11,852 nucleotides of DNA from NCBI GenBank assembly GCA_025464925.1, contig JAODMS010000143.1:1-11852 (forward strand), read 5' to 3'. A program made the translations under genes and the position numbers. This DNA comes from Arthrobacter sp. (GTDB lineage Bacteria > Actinomycetota > Actinomycetes > Actinomycetales > Micrococcaceae). Shown here piece after piece: positions 1 through 6,800 of this stretch (the stretch's first letter is position 1; every line of letters begins with the position of its first letter). The notes beneath the pieces are model-generated. The model was not told the origin of the DNA, ran no database searches, and saw only the letters and a list, made by a program, of their open reading frames with translations.

Positions 1-1
1 C

Positions 2-610
2 GGCGGCAAGTCGGAGCAGTTCCTGACGCTTCCGGAGCTGCTGGACATCCTGCGTTCGGCTGGCCGGGACATCGGACTGGCGATCGAACTTAAGCACCCT
101 AGCCCCTACCAGCTCAAGCTCGAAGACAGGGTCCTCGAAGTCCTCGAGGCCGAGGGCTGGAATCCGGACACGTCGATGTTGGAGAACATCAAGGTGTCCT
201 TCATGAGCTTCAGCCCCGACGCGGTGAAACACCTGCTGAGGTCCGTGCCGGCGGAGGCCGTCTGCCAGCTCGTGGACAACGTGAGCGTGGAGGAAATCCG
301 CGAAGGTTTCGGCTTGGGGGCCTTCGCCGGCGGGGCGCTGGCGAACGTCATGAAGGCCGCGCAGACGGAGGGGGAGCGGCTCCTGGACCAGGGCGAGGTG
401 GGCATGGCCGGGCCGGGCATCCACTACGTCCGCGAGCACGCCCGCACGGTCCAGCGCTGGCTCGACTCCGGACGGCGGTTCCGGGTGTGGACCGTGGACT
501 CGGTAAACGACGTGGCCTTGTGCCAGGGCCTGGGAATCGACGAGATCACCACGAACCGGCCGGCGCAGGTGCTTGCCCAGCTCACGGCCGGCAGCCAGCC
601 GGTTAGCTGA
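2..610 (+). CDS. Glycerophosphodiester phosphodiesterase, C-terminal part (5' end outside window)
   Basis: The frame is open from the first bases of the window, so this is the last 202 codons of a gene that begins upstream. Family knowledge: these TIM-barrel enzymes hydrolyse glycerophosphodiesters (deacylated phospholipids or teichoic-acid-type polymers) to glycerol-3-phosphate and an alcohol. Seen here: LTLPELLDIL near the start, the IELKHP strand (visible residues 28-33, whose Glu and Lys are typical active-site positions), and the C-terminal RVWTVDSVNDVALCQGLGID followed by ITTNRP, which is the classical closing motif of the family. The catalytic HRG motif would lie upstream and cannot be checked. 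No membrane segment is seen in this part. The next gene starts about 100 bp downstream and is probably not translationally coupled. The family call is firm; substrate and whether the full protein is exported are not determinable. Confidence 0.9.
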   Translation, partial: GGKSEQFLTLPELLDILRSAGRDIGLAIELKHPSPYQLKLEDRVLEVLEAEGWNPDTSMLENIKVSFMSFSPDAVKHLLRSVPAEAVCQLVDNVSVEEIREGFGLGAFAGGALANVMKAAQTEGERLLDQGEVGMAGPGIHYVREHARTVQRWLDSGRRFRVWTVDSVNDVALCQGLGIDEITTNRPAQVLAQLTAGSQPVS

Positions 611-711
611 GAGGCCGGTCATACGCCCGGAGACGGACCGGAGACCGCCGGATACTGGCCGGAGCGCCGGCGAAATTACGGCGGGCCCGGCGGCTGTGAT
701 TGAGTGGTTCC

Positions 712-1158
712 ATGCCATTTCGCTGGTCCCGCCGAACCACCCAGACTCTCTCCGCGACAGCCATGAGCGCGCTGCTGCTGGCCAGTGCCGGAAAGCACTT
801 CCGCGAGCCCCAATTTTTTGACGACGTGGTTCCGGACTACCTCTGCCGCGATGATTCCGGCAAGGTGCCCAACGAACCCTTCGCGGTGCTGTCCCGCGAG
901 GAGTGGGTGGCGGTGAGCGGGCTGCTGGAGGCGGCCGCCGCCGTCGGGCTCCTTGTTCCGGCCACCCGGCGGGCGGCCGCCGGCTGCGTCACGGCCATGT
1001 TCACCCTCTTCCTCGCCGGTCATGCTGACGCCCTTCGCAGGGCTTACGCGGCAGGCGGAACGTCCGGACAGCGCCGGGTTGCCATGCTGCGCCTCCCGTT
1101 CCAGGTGCCCCTCATCTTCTGGGCCTGGAGCCTCCGGAACGCCGGGCGCCAGCCGTGA
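712..1158 (+). CDS. DoxX-like small integral membrane protein
   Basis: A 148-residue protein with four predicted membrane segments (about residues 11-27, 65-83, 88-104 and 126-142). The first is followed by a GKHFREPQFFDDVVPDYL stretch, which resembles the loop after TM1 in DoxX/MauE-like proteins. Such proteins are poorly characterised; some take part in thiol or redox chemistry at the membrane, but nothing here proves that role. I chose the ATG at 712. A TTG at 700 lies directly after an in-frame stop and would add four residues. Neither has a strong ribosome binding site. The stop codon overlaps the GTG start of the following azlC by four bases (GTGA), so the gene is very probably co-translated with the exporter genes. 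Family call fairly good, function unknown. Confidence 0.75.
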   Translation: MPFRWSRRTTQTLSATAMSALLLASAGKHFREPQFFDDVVPDYLCRDDSGKVPNEPFAVLSREEWVAVSGLLEAAAAVGLLVPATRRAAAGCVTAMFTLFLAGHADALRRAYAAGGTSGQRRVAMLRLPFQVPLIFWAWSLRNAGRQP

Positions 1159-1895
1159 AGCTCCTGCAGTCCCCGGCCGTGCGGGTCGGGCTGTCCATCA
1201 GCATTGCCACCGGTCTCTATGGAGTGTCCTTCGGCGCCCTGTCCGTAACCTCCGGGCTTGATTTCTGGCAGACCATGGCCTTGAGCTTTTTGCTCTTCAG
1301 CGGCGGCTCGCAGTTCGCCTTCATCGGCGTGGTGGCAGGCGGCGGCTCCGGCGTCGCTGCCATGGGTGCGGCTACGCTCCTGGGCATGCGCAACGGGATC
1401 TACGGGATGCAGATCAACGCCCTGTTGCAGCCCCGCGGCTGGCTCAGGTTCGCGGCGGCGCAGGTGACGATCGACGAGTCCACCGCGACGAGCACCGGAC
1501 AGACAGACCCGCTCGAGCAAAAGCGCGGCTTCTGGACGGCCGGCATCGGCGTCTTCGTGCTGTGGAACCTGTTCACCGCCGTGGGCGCCCTGGCCGGCGG
1601 CGCGTTGGGGGACCCTAAGCAGTGGGGCCTCGACGGCGCCGCGGTGGCGGCGTTCCTTGGCCTGCTGTGGCCGAGACTGAAAGGCCGCGAGCCCATGGCG
1701 ATCGCCGTCGTGTGCGCGCTGGCCACCGTACTCGCCGTGCCCTTTGCGCCCCCGGGGGTGCCGATCCTCGTCGCCGCCGTCGTGGCAGCCGGAATCGGCT
1801 GGTTCAGCCACGGCCGCAGCGACGAAGGCCTGGAACCGGATTTGGACCCCTATGCCCAGCAGGCTTCCGCCCGTCTCCCTGGAGACGCGGCGTGA
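1155..1895 (+). CDS. azlC: AzlC family branched-chain amino acid exporter, large subunit
   Basis: A 246-residue membrane protein matching the AzlC/YgaZ family, the large component of two-subunit exporters of branched-chain amino acids (or analogues and methionine in some members). Visible family features are GVSFGALSVTSGL (22-34), the SGGSQFAFIG segment (49-58), GMRNGIYGMQ (77-86), the acidic TIDESTA motif (105-111), and the later GLDGAAVAAFLGLLWPRL segment (158-175). Multiple hydrophobic segments place it in the cytoplasmic membrane. The C-terminus (about 218-246) is a short hydrophilic tail. The start is a GTG that overlaps the stop of the DoxX-like gene, and its own stop overlaps the GTG of azlD by four bases. 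This head-to-tail coupling is typical for subunits needed in equal amounts. Substrate is inferred from family only. Confidence 0.9.
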   Translation: MKLLQSPAVRVGLSISIATGLYGVSFGALSVTSGLDFWQTMALSFLLFSGGSQFAFIGVVAGGGSGVAAMGAATLLGMRNGIYGMQINALLQPRGWLRFAAAQVTIDESTATSTGQTDPLEQKRGFWTAGIGVFVLWNLFTAVGALAGGALGDPKQWGLDGAAVAAFLGLLWPRLKGREPMAIAVVCALATVLAVPFAPPGVPILVAAVVAAGIGWFSHGRSDEGLEPDLDPYAQQASARLPGDAA

Positions 1896-2203
1896 ACCTC
1901 TGGATGTGGCTGCTGCTCGCCTGCCTGCTGGCTTACGCCTGGAAGCTGCTGGGGTACTTGGTCCCGGCCAGCCTGCTCCGCAATCCCAGGATGTCCAGGA
2001 TTGCGGGAACCATGACAATCGGGCTGCTGGCGTCCCTGACGGTGGTGAATACGGTCGCCTCGGGGCAGTCACTCGTGCTCGACGCGCGTCTGGGGGCACT
2101 GGCCGCGGCAGGGATCGCCTTGTGGCTGCGCGCGCCCTTCCTCGTGGTGGTGCTTGCCGGGGCCGGGGCGGCCGCCGGACTGCGGCTGATTGGCTGGAAC
2201 TGA
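1892..2203 (+). CDS. azlD: AzlD domain protein, small subunit of branched-chain amino acid exporter
   Basis: A 103-residue, very hydrophobic protein with about four membrane segments and the family's usual small size. It begins MNLWMWLLLACLLAYAWKLL and carries PASLLRNPRMSRIAGTM (about 26-42), which resembles the conserved loop of AzlD proteins. The GTG at 1892 is chosen because it overlaps the azlC stop as GTGA and because the protein start then matches the family. The same frame stays open far upstream inside azlC, but that extension is Arg/Pro-rich and not family-like. Together with AzlC it should form the exporter complex in the cytoplasmic membrane. The gene is followed by a 60-bp convergent gap and the TetR gene on the other strand. 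Confidence 0.88.
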   Translation: MNLWMWLLLACLLAYAWKLLGYLVPASLLRNPRMSRIAGTMTIGLLASLTVVNTVASGQSLVLDARLGALAAAGIALWLRAPFLVVVLAGAGAAAGLRLIGWN

Positions 2204-2213
2204 CCGACCGGGC

Positions 2214-2235
2214 GGACCGGCGGGCATCCGGCTCC
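2214..2235. terminator. Possible bidirectional hairpin between azlD and the TetR gene
   Basis: The 60-bp gap between the two convergent stop codons contains GGACCGG facing CCGGCTCC, a seven-pair stem with one bulged C and a seven-base loop. No T-run follows on either strand, so it would not be a classical intrinsic terminator. In this GC-rich DNA a hairpin of this size can occur by chance; position is the main argument. Confidence 0.3.
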
Positions 2236-2263
2236 AGGACCACAGGCAGCACCTGTCAGGGGC

Positions 2264-2896
2264 CTAGCCCATCGCGACGTCGAACGCGGTACCGGACAGC
2301 GGCGACTGGGGCGGCAGCGGCCGGTCCGGCCGCTCGGCCCGGATGGCGTCCTCAACGAGGGCGACGGGCCGCCGCCACGCATCCGAGCCGGGCTCCATGG
2401 TGTCTACAACTCCGATCAGCATGGCCAGGAGGCGGATCATGTCCGTCATTGATACATCGCTGCGCAAGGTCCCTTGGCCCTGCCCCCGGCCCAGCAGCAC
2501 GGCGATGGATTCGATCAGGCCGCCGGTGATCCCGGTCAGCAGTCCACGCCGGCCCGCTACGGCACCCAGGAGGTTGGCCTCCTCGCTGGCAACACCCATC
2601 AGCGCATCTATGACTTCGAAGAGGCCGTCGGCAGCATCCGGCCCGGCCAGTGCCTCGTCGATGGCCGGATCGACGAGCAGCCGGAGCTGCCGGTTCAGCG
2701 CCGCTAGCACCAGCTCTTCCTTGTCCGCGAAATTCCTGAACAGCGTGGCCGGGCCCACTCCGGCGGTGGCGGCGATGGTCTGCAGCGGCACGTCCGGCCC
2801 GTGCTCGCGGAAGCACTGACGGGCCGCGGTGATGATTTTGTCCACGTTGCGCGCGGCATCAGCGCGGAGGGGTCGGCGGTCTACTGCCCGGTTCAT
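2264..2896 (-). CDS. TetR/AcrR family transcriptional regulator
   Basis: A 210-residue one-component regulator. The N-terminal DNA-binding domain contains RNVDKIITAARQCFREHG (about 16-33), then the helix-turn-helix LQTIAATAGVGPATLFRNFA (38-57) followed by DKEEL, all typical of TetR repressors. The C-terminal ligand-binding half (about 75-200) is helical and looks like the SbtR-like subgroup. I chose the ATG at 2896: a longer frame reaching 2995 gives a Lys/Pro-rich, non-conserved N-terminus, whereas AGGCAG sits just upstream of the chosen start and the HTH then begins at the usual distance. The gene is divergent from the thiamine-binding protein gene (134-bp shared upstream region) and convergent with azlCD. 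Either could be its target, as could itself. The inducer is unknown. Confidence 0.9.
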   Translation of the reverse strand: MNRAVDRRPLRADAARNVDKIITAARQCFREHGPDVPLQTIAATAGVGPATLFRNFADKEELVLAALNRQLRLLVDPAIDEALAGPDAADGLFEVIDALMGVASEEANLLGAVAGRRGLLTGITGGLIESIAVLLGRGQGQGTLRSDVSMTDMIRLLAMLIGVVDTMEPGSDAWRRPVALVEDAIRAERPDRPLPPQSPLSGTAFDVAMG

Positions 2897-3010
2897 CTGC
2901 CTAGGGTAGCAACGCGGCGGTGGAGCCACCTTGTTACTGATTGGTAGTCCGGTATGTGACGGTTTCTTTTTCCGCAAGCAAAGCCGGACCGGCACAAATC
3001 AGCCTTGGCG

Positions 3011-3018
3011 GCACGTGC
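3011..3018. promoter_or_regulatory. GCACGTGC palindrome in the divergent intergenic region
   Basis: A perfect 8-bp palindrome lies 12 bases upstream of the ATG at 3031, inside the region shared with the divergent TetR gene. It could be a half or core of an operator. It is short and GC-rich, so chance occurrence is quite possible, and no clear -35/-10 pair was recognised nearby. Confidence 0.2.
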
Positions 3019-3030
3019 AAGACTGGAGCC

Positions 3031-3396
3031 ATGTTGCTTGCATTCTCTGTCGCACCCTCAGGCCGGCCCCCCGCAGCGGGCACCGATGCGGCTTCCGCTG
3101 CCACCGCCCCTGCTGCTGACGCGTCGGTCCACGACGCCGTTGCCGAGGCCGTGCGGATAGTCCGGGAGTCAGGACTGCCGAACCACACCGATTCCATGTT
3201 CACCACCATCGAGGGTGAATGGGACGAAGTGTTCGCGGTGGTCAAGCGGGCCACGGAGGCTGTAGGGCGCTACGGCAGCCGGATCTCGCTGGTCATCAAA
3301 GCAGACATCCGTCCGGGCTACTCGGGAGAACTGACGGGCAAGGTGGAGCGCCTGGAACAGGCTCTCGGCGGTTCCCGGAGTCCAAGCCAGAGCTAG
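3031..3396 (+). CDS. MTH1187/UPF0045-type thiamine-binding protein
   Basis: A 121-residue small cytosolic protein of the MTH1187 (UPF0045, formerly DUF77) family, whose ferredoxin-like fold forms oligomers and binds thiamine in characterised members. Seen: the start MLLAFSVAPSG, then SVHDAVAEAVRIVRESGLP (32-50), HTDSMFTTIEGEWDEV (52-67) and SLVIKADIRPG (86-96), which are the conserved blocks in order. Residues 14-32 are an Ala/Pro/Asp-rich low-complexity insertion between strand 1 and helix 1, longer than usual for the family (family length is about 95-105). The ATG at 3031 is preferred over an upstream in-frame start because it matches the family N-terminus exactly; GGAG lies just upstream at short spacing. 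It is a monocistronic-looking gene flanked by a hairpin. A role in thiamine homeostasis is inferred; no TPP riboswitch was recognised upstream. Confidence 0.85.
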   Translation: MLLAFSVAPSGRPPAAGTDAASAATAPAADASVHDAVAEAVRIVRESGLPNHTDSMFTTIEGEWDEVFAVVKRATEAVGRYGSRISLVIKADIRPGYSGELTGKVERLEQALGGSRSPSQS

Positions 3397-3399
3397 GAA

Positions 3400-3430
3400 C
3401 CAGGGGCCCAAGGCTACCGCCGGGCCCTGG
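3400..3430 (+). terminator. Strong hairpin after the thiamine-binding protein gene
   Basis: Starting four bases after the stop, CCAGGG-(G)-CCC pairs with GGGCCCTGG. The interior adds GGC/GCC closing a TACC loop with two unpaired A bases on the left arm, giving about 12 pairs. No T-run follows; in high-GC actinobacteria such U-less hairpins are common at gene ends. It separates the gene from the O-methyltransferase. Confidence 0.5.
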
Positions 3431-3448
3431 CAGCTGACACACTGGGGC

Positions 3449-4126
3449 ATGATCGAGCATCAGCCGACGGCAGGCTGGATCGCCGTGGAAGACTTTTTGT
3501 CCGACGTCGTGGTCCGCCCGGACAGTGCCCTCAATCGTGCCGTGGCCACGGCCCTGGAGGCCGGCATGCCACCCATCGAAGTGACGCCCAGCGCCGGCAA
3601 GCTGTTGAAGCTGCTGGTGCAGCTGTCCGGCGCCCGCCGCGTGCTGGAGATCGGAACGCTGGCCGGCTTCAGCACCATCTGGATGGCGCAGGGACTGCCC
3701 GACGGCGGGTGGCTGGTCAGCTGTGAATACCTCCCCAAACATGCCGGGGTGGCCCGCGCGAACGTTGCCGCCGCCGGGCTGGGCCACAAGGTGGAGATCC
3801 GGATCGGTGCGGCGCTGGACACCCTGCGCGGCCTCGAAGCGGAAGGCGCGGACCCCTTCGACTTCGTCTTTATCGACGCGGACAAGGAGAACAACCCGCA
3901 ATACCTGGACTGGGCGATCCGGCTGGGGCGGCCCGGCACCACCGTGGTGATGGACAACATGGTGTGGGAAGGCGCCGTGCTGGACCCTTCCCTGGACCCG
4001 GTGAACGCGCCGGGCATCATCAGCGCGCTGCAGATGATGGGCGCGGACACGCGGTTGGACGCCACCGTCATCCAGACAGTGGGTTCCAAGGGCTGGGACG
4101 GCTTCGCCTTGGCGCTCGTTCGGTAG
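3449..4126 (+). CDS. Class I SAM-dependent O-methyltransferase (caffeoyl-CoA/catechol OMT family)
   Basis: A 225-residue cytosolic methyltransferase of O-methyltransferase family 3, which transfers methyl from SAM to a hydroxyl, usually a catechol, with a divalent metal. Seen in order: helical N-terminus, motif I VLEIGTLAGFSTIWMA (65-80), an acidic SAM-ribose contact in SCEY (Glu93), FDFVFIDADKENN (137-149) whose Asp is the usual metal ligand and the Lys the usual catalytic contact, and VVMDNMVWEGAV (166-177), whose Asp-Asn pair is the second metal site. The active-site set therefore looks complete. The length is normal for the family. It starts 52 bp after the preceding gene with a hairpin between, and is followed by 157 bp with further hairpins, so it probably stands alone. 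The methyl acceptor is unknown. Confidence 0.9.
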   Translation: MIEHQPTAGWIAVEDFLSDVVVRPDSALNRAVATALEAGMPPIEVTPSAGKLLKLLVQLSGARRVLEIGTLAGFSTIWMAQGLPDGGWLVSCEYLPKHAGVARANVAAAGLGHKVEIRIGAALDTLRGLEAEGADPFDFVFIDADKENNPQYLDWAIRLGRPGTTVVMDNMVWEGAVLDPSLDPVNAPGIISALQMMGADTRLDATVIQTVGSKGWDGFALALVR

Positions 4127-4135
4127 GCGCGGTGC

Positions 4136-4154
4136 GGCCTGTCCCCGGACGGCC
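4136..4154 (+). terminator. Possible hairpin after the O-methyltransferase gene
   Basis: Nine bases after the stop, GGCC-(T)-GTC pairs with GAC-GGCC around a four-base loop. A second, weaker stem (GCGCC at 4163-4167 with GGCGC at 4178-4182) follows. Neither has a T-run. Together with the 157-bp gap they suggest a transcription boundary before the next operon. Confidence 0.32.
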
Positions 4155-4265
4155 AGAACGGAGCGCCGGAGTGCTCGGGCGCCGGAAGGCGGCAGGGGCT
4201 AAGTATGCTTGGATCTACCTAGCACCCGCCGGCCCGGCGGCCGCGGACCCGACCACTACTTGCCG

Positions 4266-4271
4266 AAGGAG
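4266..4271 (+). promoter_or_regulatory. Ribosome binding site that sets the start of the acyl-CoA dehydrogenase-like gene
   Basis: AAGGAG lies 12 bases upstream of the ATG at 4284. This supports that ATG against an in-frame ATG at 4209, whose added residues (Pro/Arg-rich) do not look like protein and which has no comparable site. Confidence 0.6.
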
Positions 4272-4283
4272 AACAGGCCCCGA

Positions 4284-5390
4284 ATGAACGGGACACTGGA
4301 CGTCCGACCACCGCGGGCGGTGGGAATCAGCTCCTCGGCGGCAGAACTCGCCGAGATCGGCCCGCTGCTGGTGGCCGCAAAAGCGGCAGTCGGCGATGCC
4401 CCGGCGCTGCTGGACCTTGCCAAAGCGGTGGCGGACAAGGCTCCGAAGCCTGGGGACGGCAGAACCGGATTCCTGTGGGAGATTCTGGCCTCCGTTACCG
4501 CGGTCGACGTCGCCGCCGGCCGGGTGCTGGAACCCCACCTGGACGCCTCCGCGATCCTCGCCCAGGCCGGCAGCAAGGCGGCCCTGGGCGGAACTGGTTT
4601 CCCGGACCTGGACGGCCTCCGCTTCGAGGGAGCATGGGGCGTCTTTGCCGCCGAGGCCGCCGGGTTGCGGCTGGAGGCGGAGCGGACCGCCGAAGGGATT
4701 TTCCTTCATGGATCGAAGCCCTGGTGCTCGCTGGCCGCGCACCTGGACCATGCGGTGCTGACCGCGAACGTGGAAGGTAGCGGGCGGGGCGCCTTCGCCG
4801 TCGACCTCCACGCCCAGGGGGTGAGCTTCGCGGATCCCGGATGGACCAGCAGGGGCCTGCGTGAAATACCCAGCGGCACCGTGCATTTCGACGGCGTCCG
4901 GGCCGTGCCATTGGGAGGATCCGGGTGGTACTACCAGCGAGCAGGTTTCGCCTGGGGCGGCATGGGCGTGGCTGCCTGCTGGCTTGGCGGCGCCGTCGCG
5001 GTGGCCCGCGGGTACGCGGAGTCCCTGAAGAAGGCAGCCGCCGGCGGACGGGAGCCTGACCAGATCGCATTGGCCCATCTCGGCGAGCTGGACCGCACCC
5101 TGGCATCACTCACCCGGTATCTGGCGCAGACCGCCGCTCGGATCGACACCGGAGAGCTCCCTGCGCAGAATGCGTGGCGGGAGGCACTGCGCGTCAGGGG
5201 AAGCGTCGCCACCGCCGTCGAACGTATCCAGGCGCTGGTGAGCCAGGATCTCGGGCCCGGCCCGCTGGCCTTTGACGAGCAGTACGGCAAACGCATGGCG
5301 GATCTCTCGCTGTACGTCCGCCAGCACCATGCCATGCGCGATGACGCCCAACTGGGTGCCCTGACCCTGGCAGGAGAGCACCCGTGGTGA
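4284..5390 (+). CDS. Acyl-CoA dehydrogenase-like flavoprotein
   Basis: A 368-residue protein with the overall pattern of the acyl-CoA dehydrogenase (ACAD) fold: a helical N-terminal part (about 20-105), a middle beta domain with LHGSKPWCSLAAHLDHAVLT (141-160) and TVHFDGVRAVPL (199-210), and a C-terminal four-helix part (from about 220). This is slightly shorter than canonical ACADs (about 380-400). The end reads LSLYVRQHHAMRDDAQLG (341-358), where a standard enzyme would have its RIHGG-type substrate/FAD motif, and I cannot identify a canonical C-terminal catalytic glutamate. It may therefore be a specialised desaturase, a flavin monooxygenase of the same fold, or a structural relative. Its stop overlaps the start of the next gene, so it is the first gene of a coupled operon with a deacetylase-methyltransferase and a glycosyltransferase. 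The fold call is good; the reaction is not known. Confidence 0.82.
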   Translation: MNGTLDVRPPRAVGISSSAAELAEIGPLLVAAKAAVGDAPALLDLAKAVADKAPKPGDGRTGFLWEILASVTAVDVAAGRVLEPHLDASAILAQAGSKAALGGTGFPDLDGLRFEGAWGVFAAEAAGLRLEAERTAEGIFLHGSKPWCSLAAHLDHAVLTANVEGSGRGAFAVDLHAQGVSFADPGWTSRGLREIPSGTVHFDGVRAVPLGGSGWYYQRAGFAWGGMGVAACWLGGAVAVARGYAESLKKAAAGGREPDQIALAHLGELDRTLASLTRYLAQTAARIDTGELPAQNAWREALRVRGSVATAVERIQALVSQDLGPGPLAFDEQYGKRMADLSLYVRQHHAMRDDAQLGALTLAGEHPW

Positions 5391-6796
5391 ACTTTACCCA
5401 CAGCGATGCCGGCACAAGCGAGGAAGCCTGGGCGGCCAGCGCGCTGGCCGTGCTCCCGGAACTGCCGCTGGATGCCCAGGAGCTCGCCGGGAGGGCATTC
5501 ATTGTCCTGGCCGCCCATCCCGACGATGAATCCCTCGGTGCCGGCGGTCTGCTGTGTCGGCTGCAGACGCTGGGCGCCGACGTCCGGGTCCTGCTGTGCA
5601 CGGCAGGGGAGGCCTCCCACCCCGAATCTCCCACCACGACGCCGGAGCAGCTGACCGAGGTCCGGCTCGGGGAGTTTGGCGGCGGGCTCGCGCACCTTCT
5701 CCCGGACTCCGAATGGCAGTATCTGGGGTTGCCCGACGGGCAACTCGCCGAACACCGGCAGGCGATCCGTACCGCCCTGCAGGAGGCCGTGAGAGACGGC
5801 GGCCGGCCGGCCGCGCGGATCATCCTGGTGGCCCCGTACCGCCACGACGGCCACCCTGACCATGAGCTGCTGGGATCCGTCGCCGCCGAAATTGCCGCCA
5901 CGGGAGGCCACGGGCTGCTGGAGTACCCGATCTGGTACTGGCTATGGGCGGAAACCGCAGATCCGGCTTGGCAGAGCTGGCTCCGCGTGCCGCTGAGCCC
6001 CGCCGAGCAACAGGCCAAACAAGGGGCCATGGCTTTCCACGCCTCCCAGATCCGGGCGCTGTCCGAGCGGCCGGGGGATGAAGTCCTGCTTCCACCGGAG
6101 TTTCTGGAGCACTTTGAGCGCCCTTGGGAGACCTTCGCGTGGCAACACCCGGCGCACCAGCCGGCCGGTGTCCCCGGCGGCGCCCACACCGCCGGCGACG
6201 CTGAAGCCATCTTCGACACCCTCCACCGGCGACACGAGGACCCCTGGGAGTACACCACCAGCTGGTACGAACAGCGGAAACGCGCCCTCACCCTCGCCGT
6301 GCTGCCCCGGCGCAACTATACTGCCGGACTGGAAATCGGATGTTCCATCGGTACCCTGAGCGTTGAGCTGGCGCAACGGTGCGGGACCTTCCTGGCCACG
6401 GACGCCAGCAGTGCCGCCCTGGAACGTGCGTCCAGGCGGCTCGCAGACCTGCCGGCGGCACAGACCCGGCACCTGACAGTGCCGCAGGACTGGCCGGAGG
6501 GATCGTTCGACCTGATCGTGGTCTCCGAGATGGGCTATTACCTCTCACCGGAGGAGCTGGCCGAGCTGTTCCGGCGGGTCGAGGCCTCGCTCCTGCCCGG
6601 CGGCACCCTGCTCCTGTGCCACTGGCGGCACCCCATTTCGGGCTGGGAGCTCGACGGCGACTCGGTCCACGCCACCGCCCGCCGGCAGCTGGGCTGGGCC
6701 GACGGCGGGCTCTACCGGGAACGTGATTTTGTCCTGGAGGTCCTTCTCGCCCCTGGGGCCCGGCAGGCCGCCGCCGGCCCGGGACCGGGGCGGTGA
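5384..6796 (+). CDS. Bifunctional PIG-L family deacetylase / NodS-like SAM methyltransferase
   Basis: A 470-residue two-domain protein. The first domain (about 35-255) is a PIG-L/LmbE zinc deacetylase: AHPDDE at 44-49 supplies two zinc ligands and the base, and HPDH (157-160) carries the third ligand. Family members remove N-acetyl groups from GlcNAc-containing glycolipids, mycothiol precursors or antibiotics. The second domain (about 275-460) is a class I methyltransferase: HEDPWEYTTSWYEQRKRALT (284-303), motif I LEIGCSIGTLS (316-326), Asp340, and FDLIVVSEMGYYLS (375-388). The DPW...YEQRK signature is characteristic of NodS-type enzymes, which N-methylate deacetylated amino sugars. I take the GTG at 5384, seven bases after AGGAG; a GTG at 5387, giving a GTGA overlap, is equally possible. 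Deacetylation followed by methylation of the freed amine on one sugar is my inference. No signal peptide or membrane segment is seen. Confidence 0.88.
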   Translation: MVNFTHSDAGTSEEAWAASALAVLPELPLDAQELAGRAFIVLAAHPDDESLGAGGLLCRLQTLGADVRVLLCTAGEASHPESPTTTPEQLTEVRLGEFGGGLAHLLPDSEWQYLGLPDGQLAEHRQAIRTALQEAVRDGGRPAARIILVAPYRHDGHPDHELLGSVAAEIAATGGHGLLEYPIWYWLWAETADPAWQSWLRVPLSPAEQQAKQGAMAFHASQIRALSERPGDEVLLPPEFLEHFERPWETFAWQHPAHQPAGVPGGAHTAGDAEAIFDTLHRRHEDPWEYTTSWYEQRKRALTLAVLPRRNYTAGLEIGCSIGTLSVELAQRCGTFLATDASSAALERASRRLADLPAAQTRHLTVPQDWPEGSFDLIVVSEMGYYLSPEELAELFRRVEASLLPGGTLLLCHWRHPISGWELDGDSVHATARRQLGWADGGLYRERDFVLEVLLAPGARQAAAGPGPGR

Positions 6797-6800
6797 CCGG

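Noticed and set aside
611..711. Hairpin CCGGTC/GACCGG (615-641) after the phosphodiesterase as a terminator
   Set aside because: Only six pairs around a 15-base loop with no T-run; in this base composition it is not distinguishable from chance.
1044..2252. Minus-strand open frame of about 400 codons over azlCD
   Set aside because: Arg/Ala/Gly-rich shadow opposite two well-recognised membrane protein genes; no domain.
4200..4222. A-T-richer patch (around CTAAGTATGCTTGG) as the promoter of the operon at 4284
   Set aside because: No pair of -35/-10 hexamers at proper spacing could be matched well enough; position is plausible but the sequence does not decide it.
5194..6315. Minus-strand Ser/Arg/Ala-rich open frame of about 370 codons
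   Set aside because: Opposite the PIG-L/methyltransferase gene, low-complexity composition and no ribosome site or family motif.
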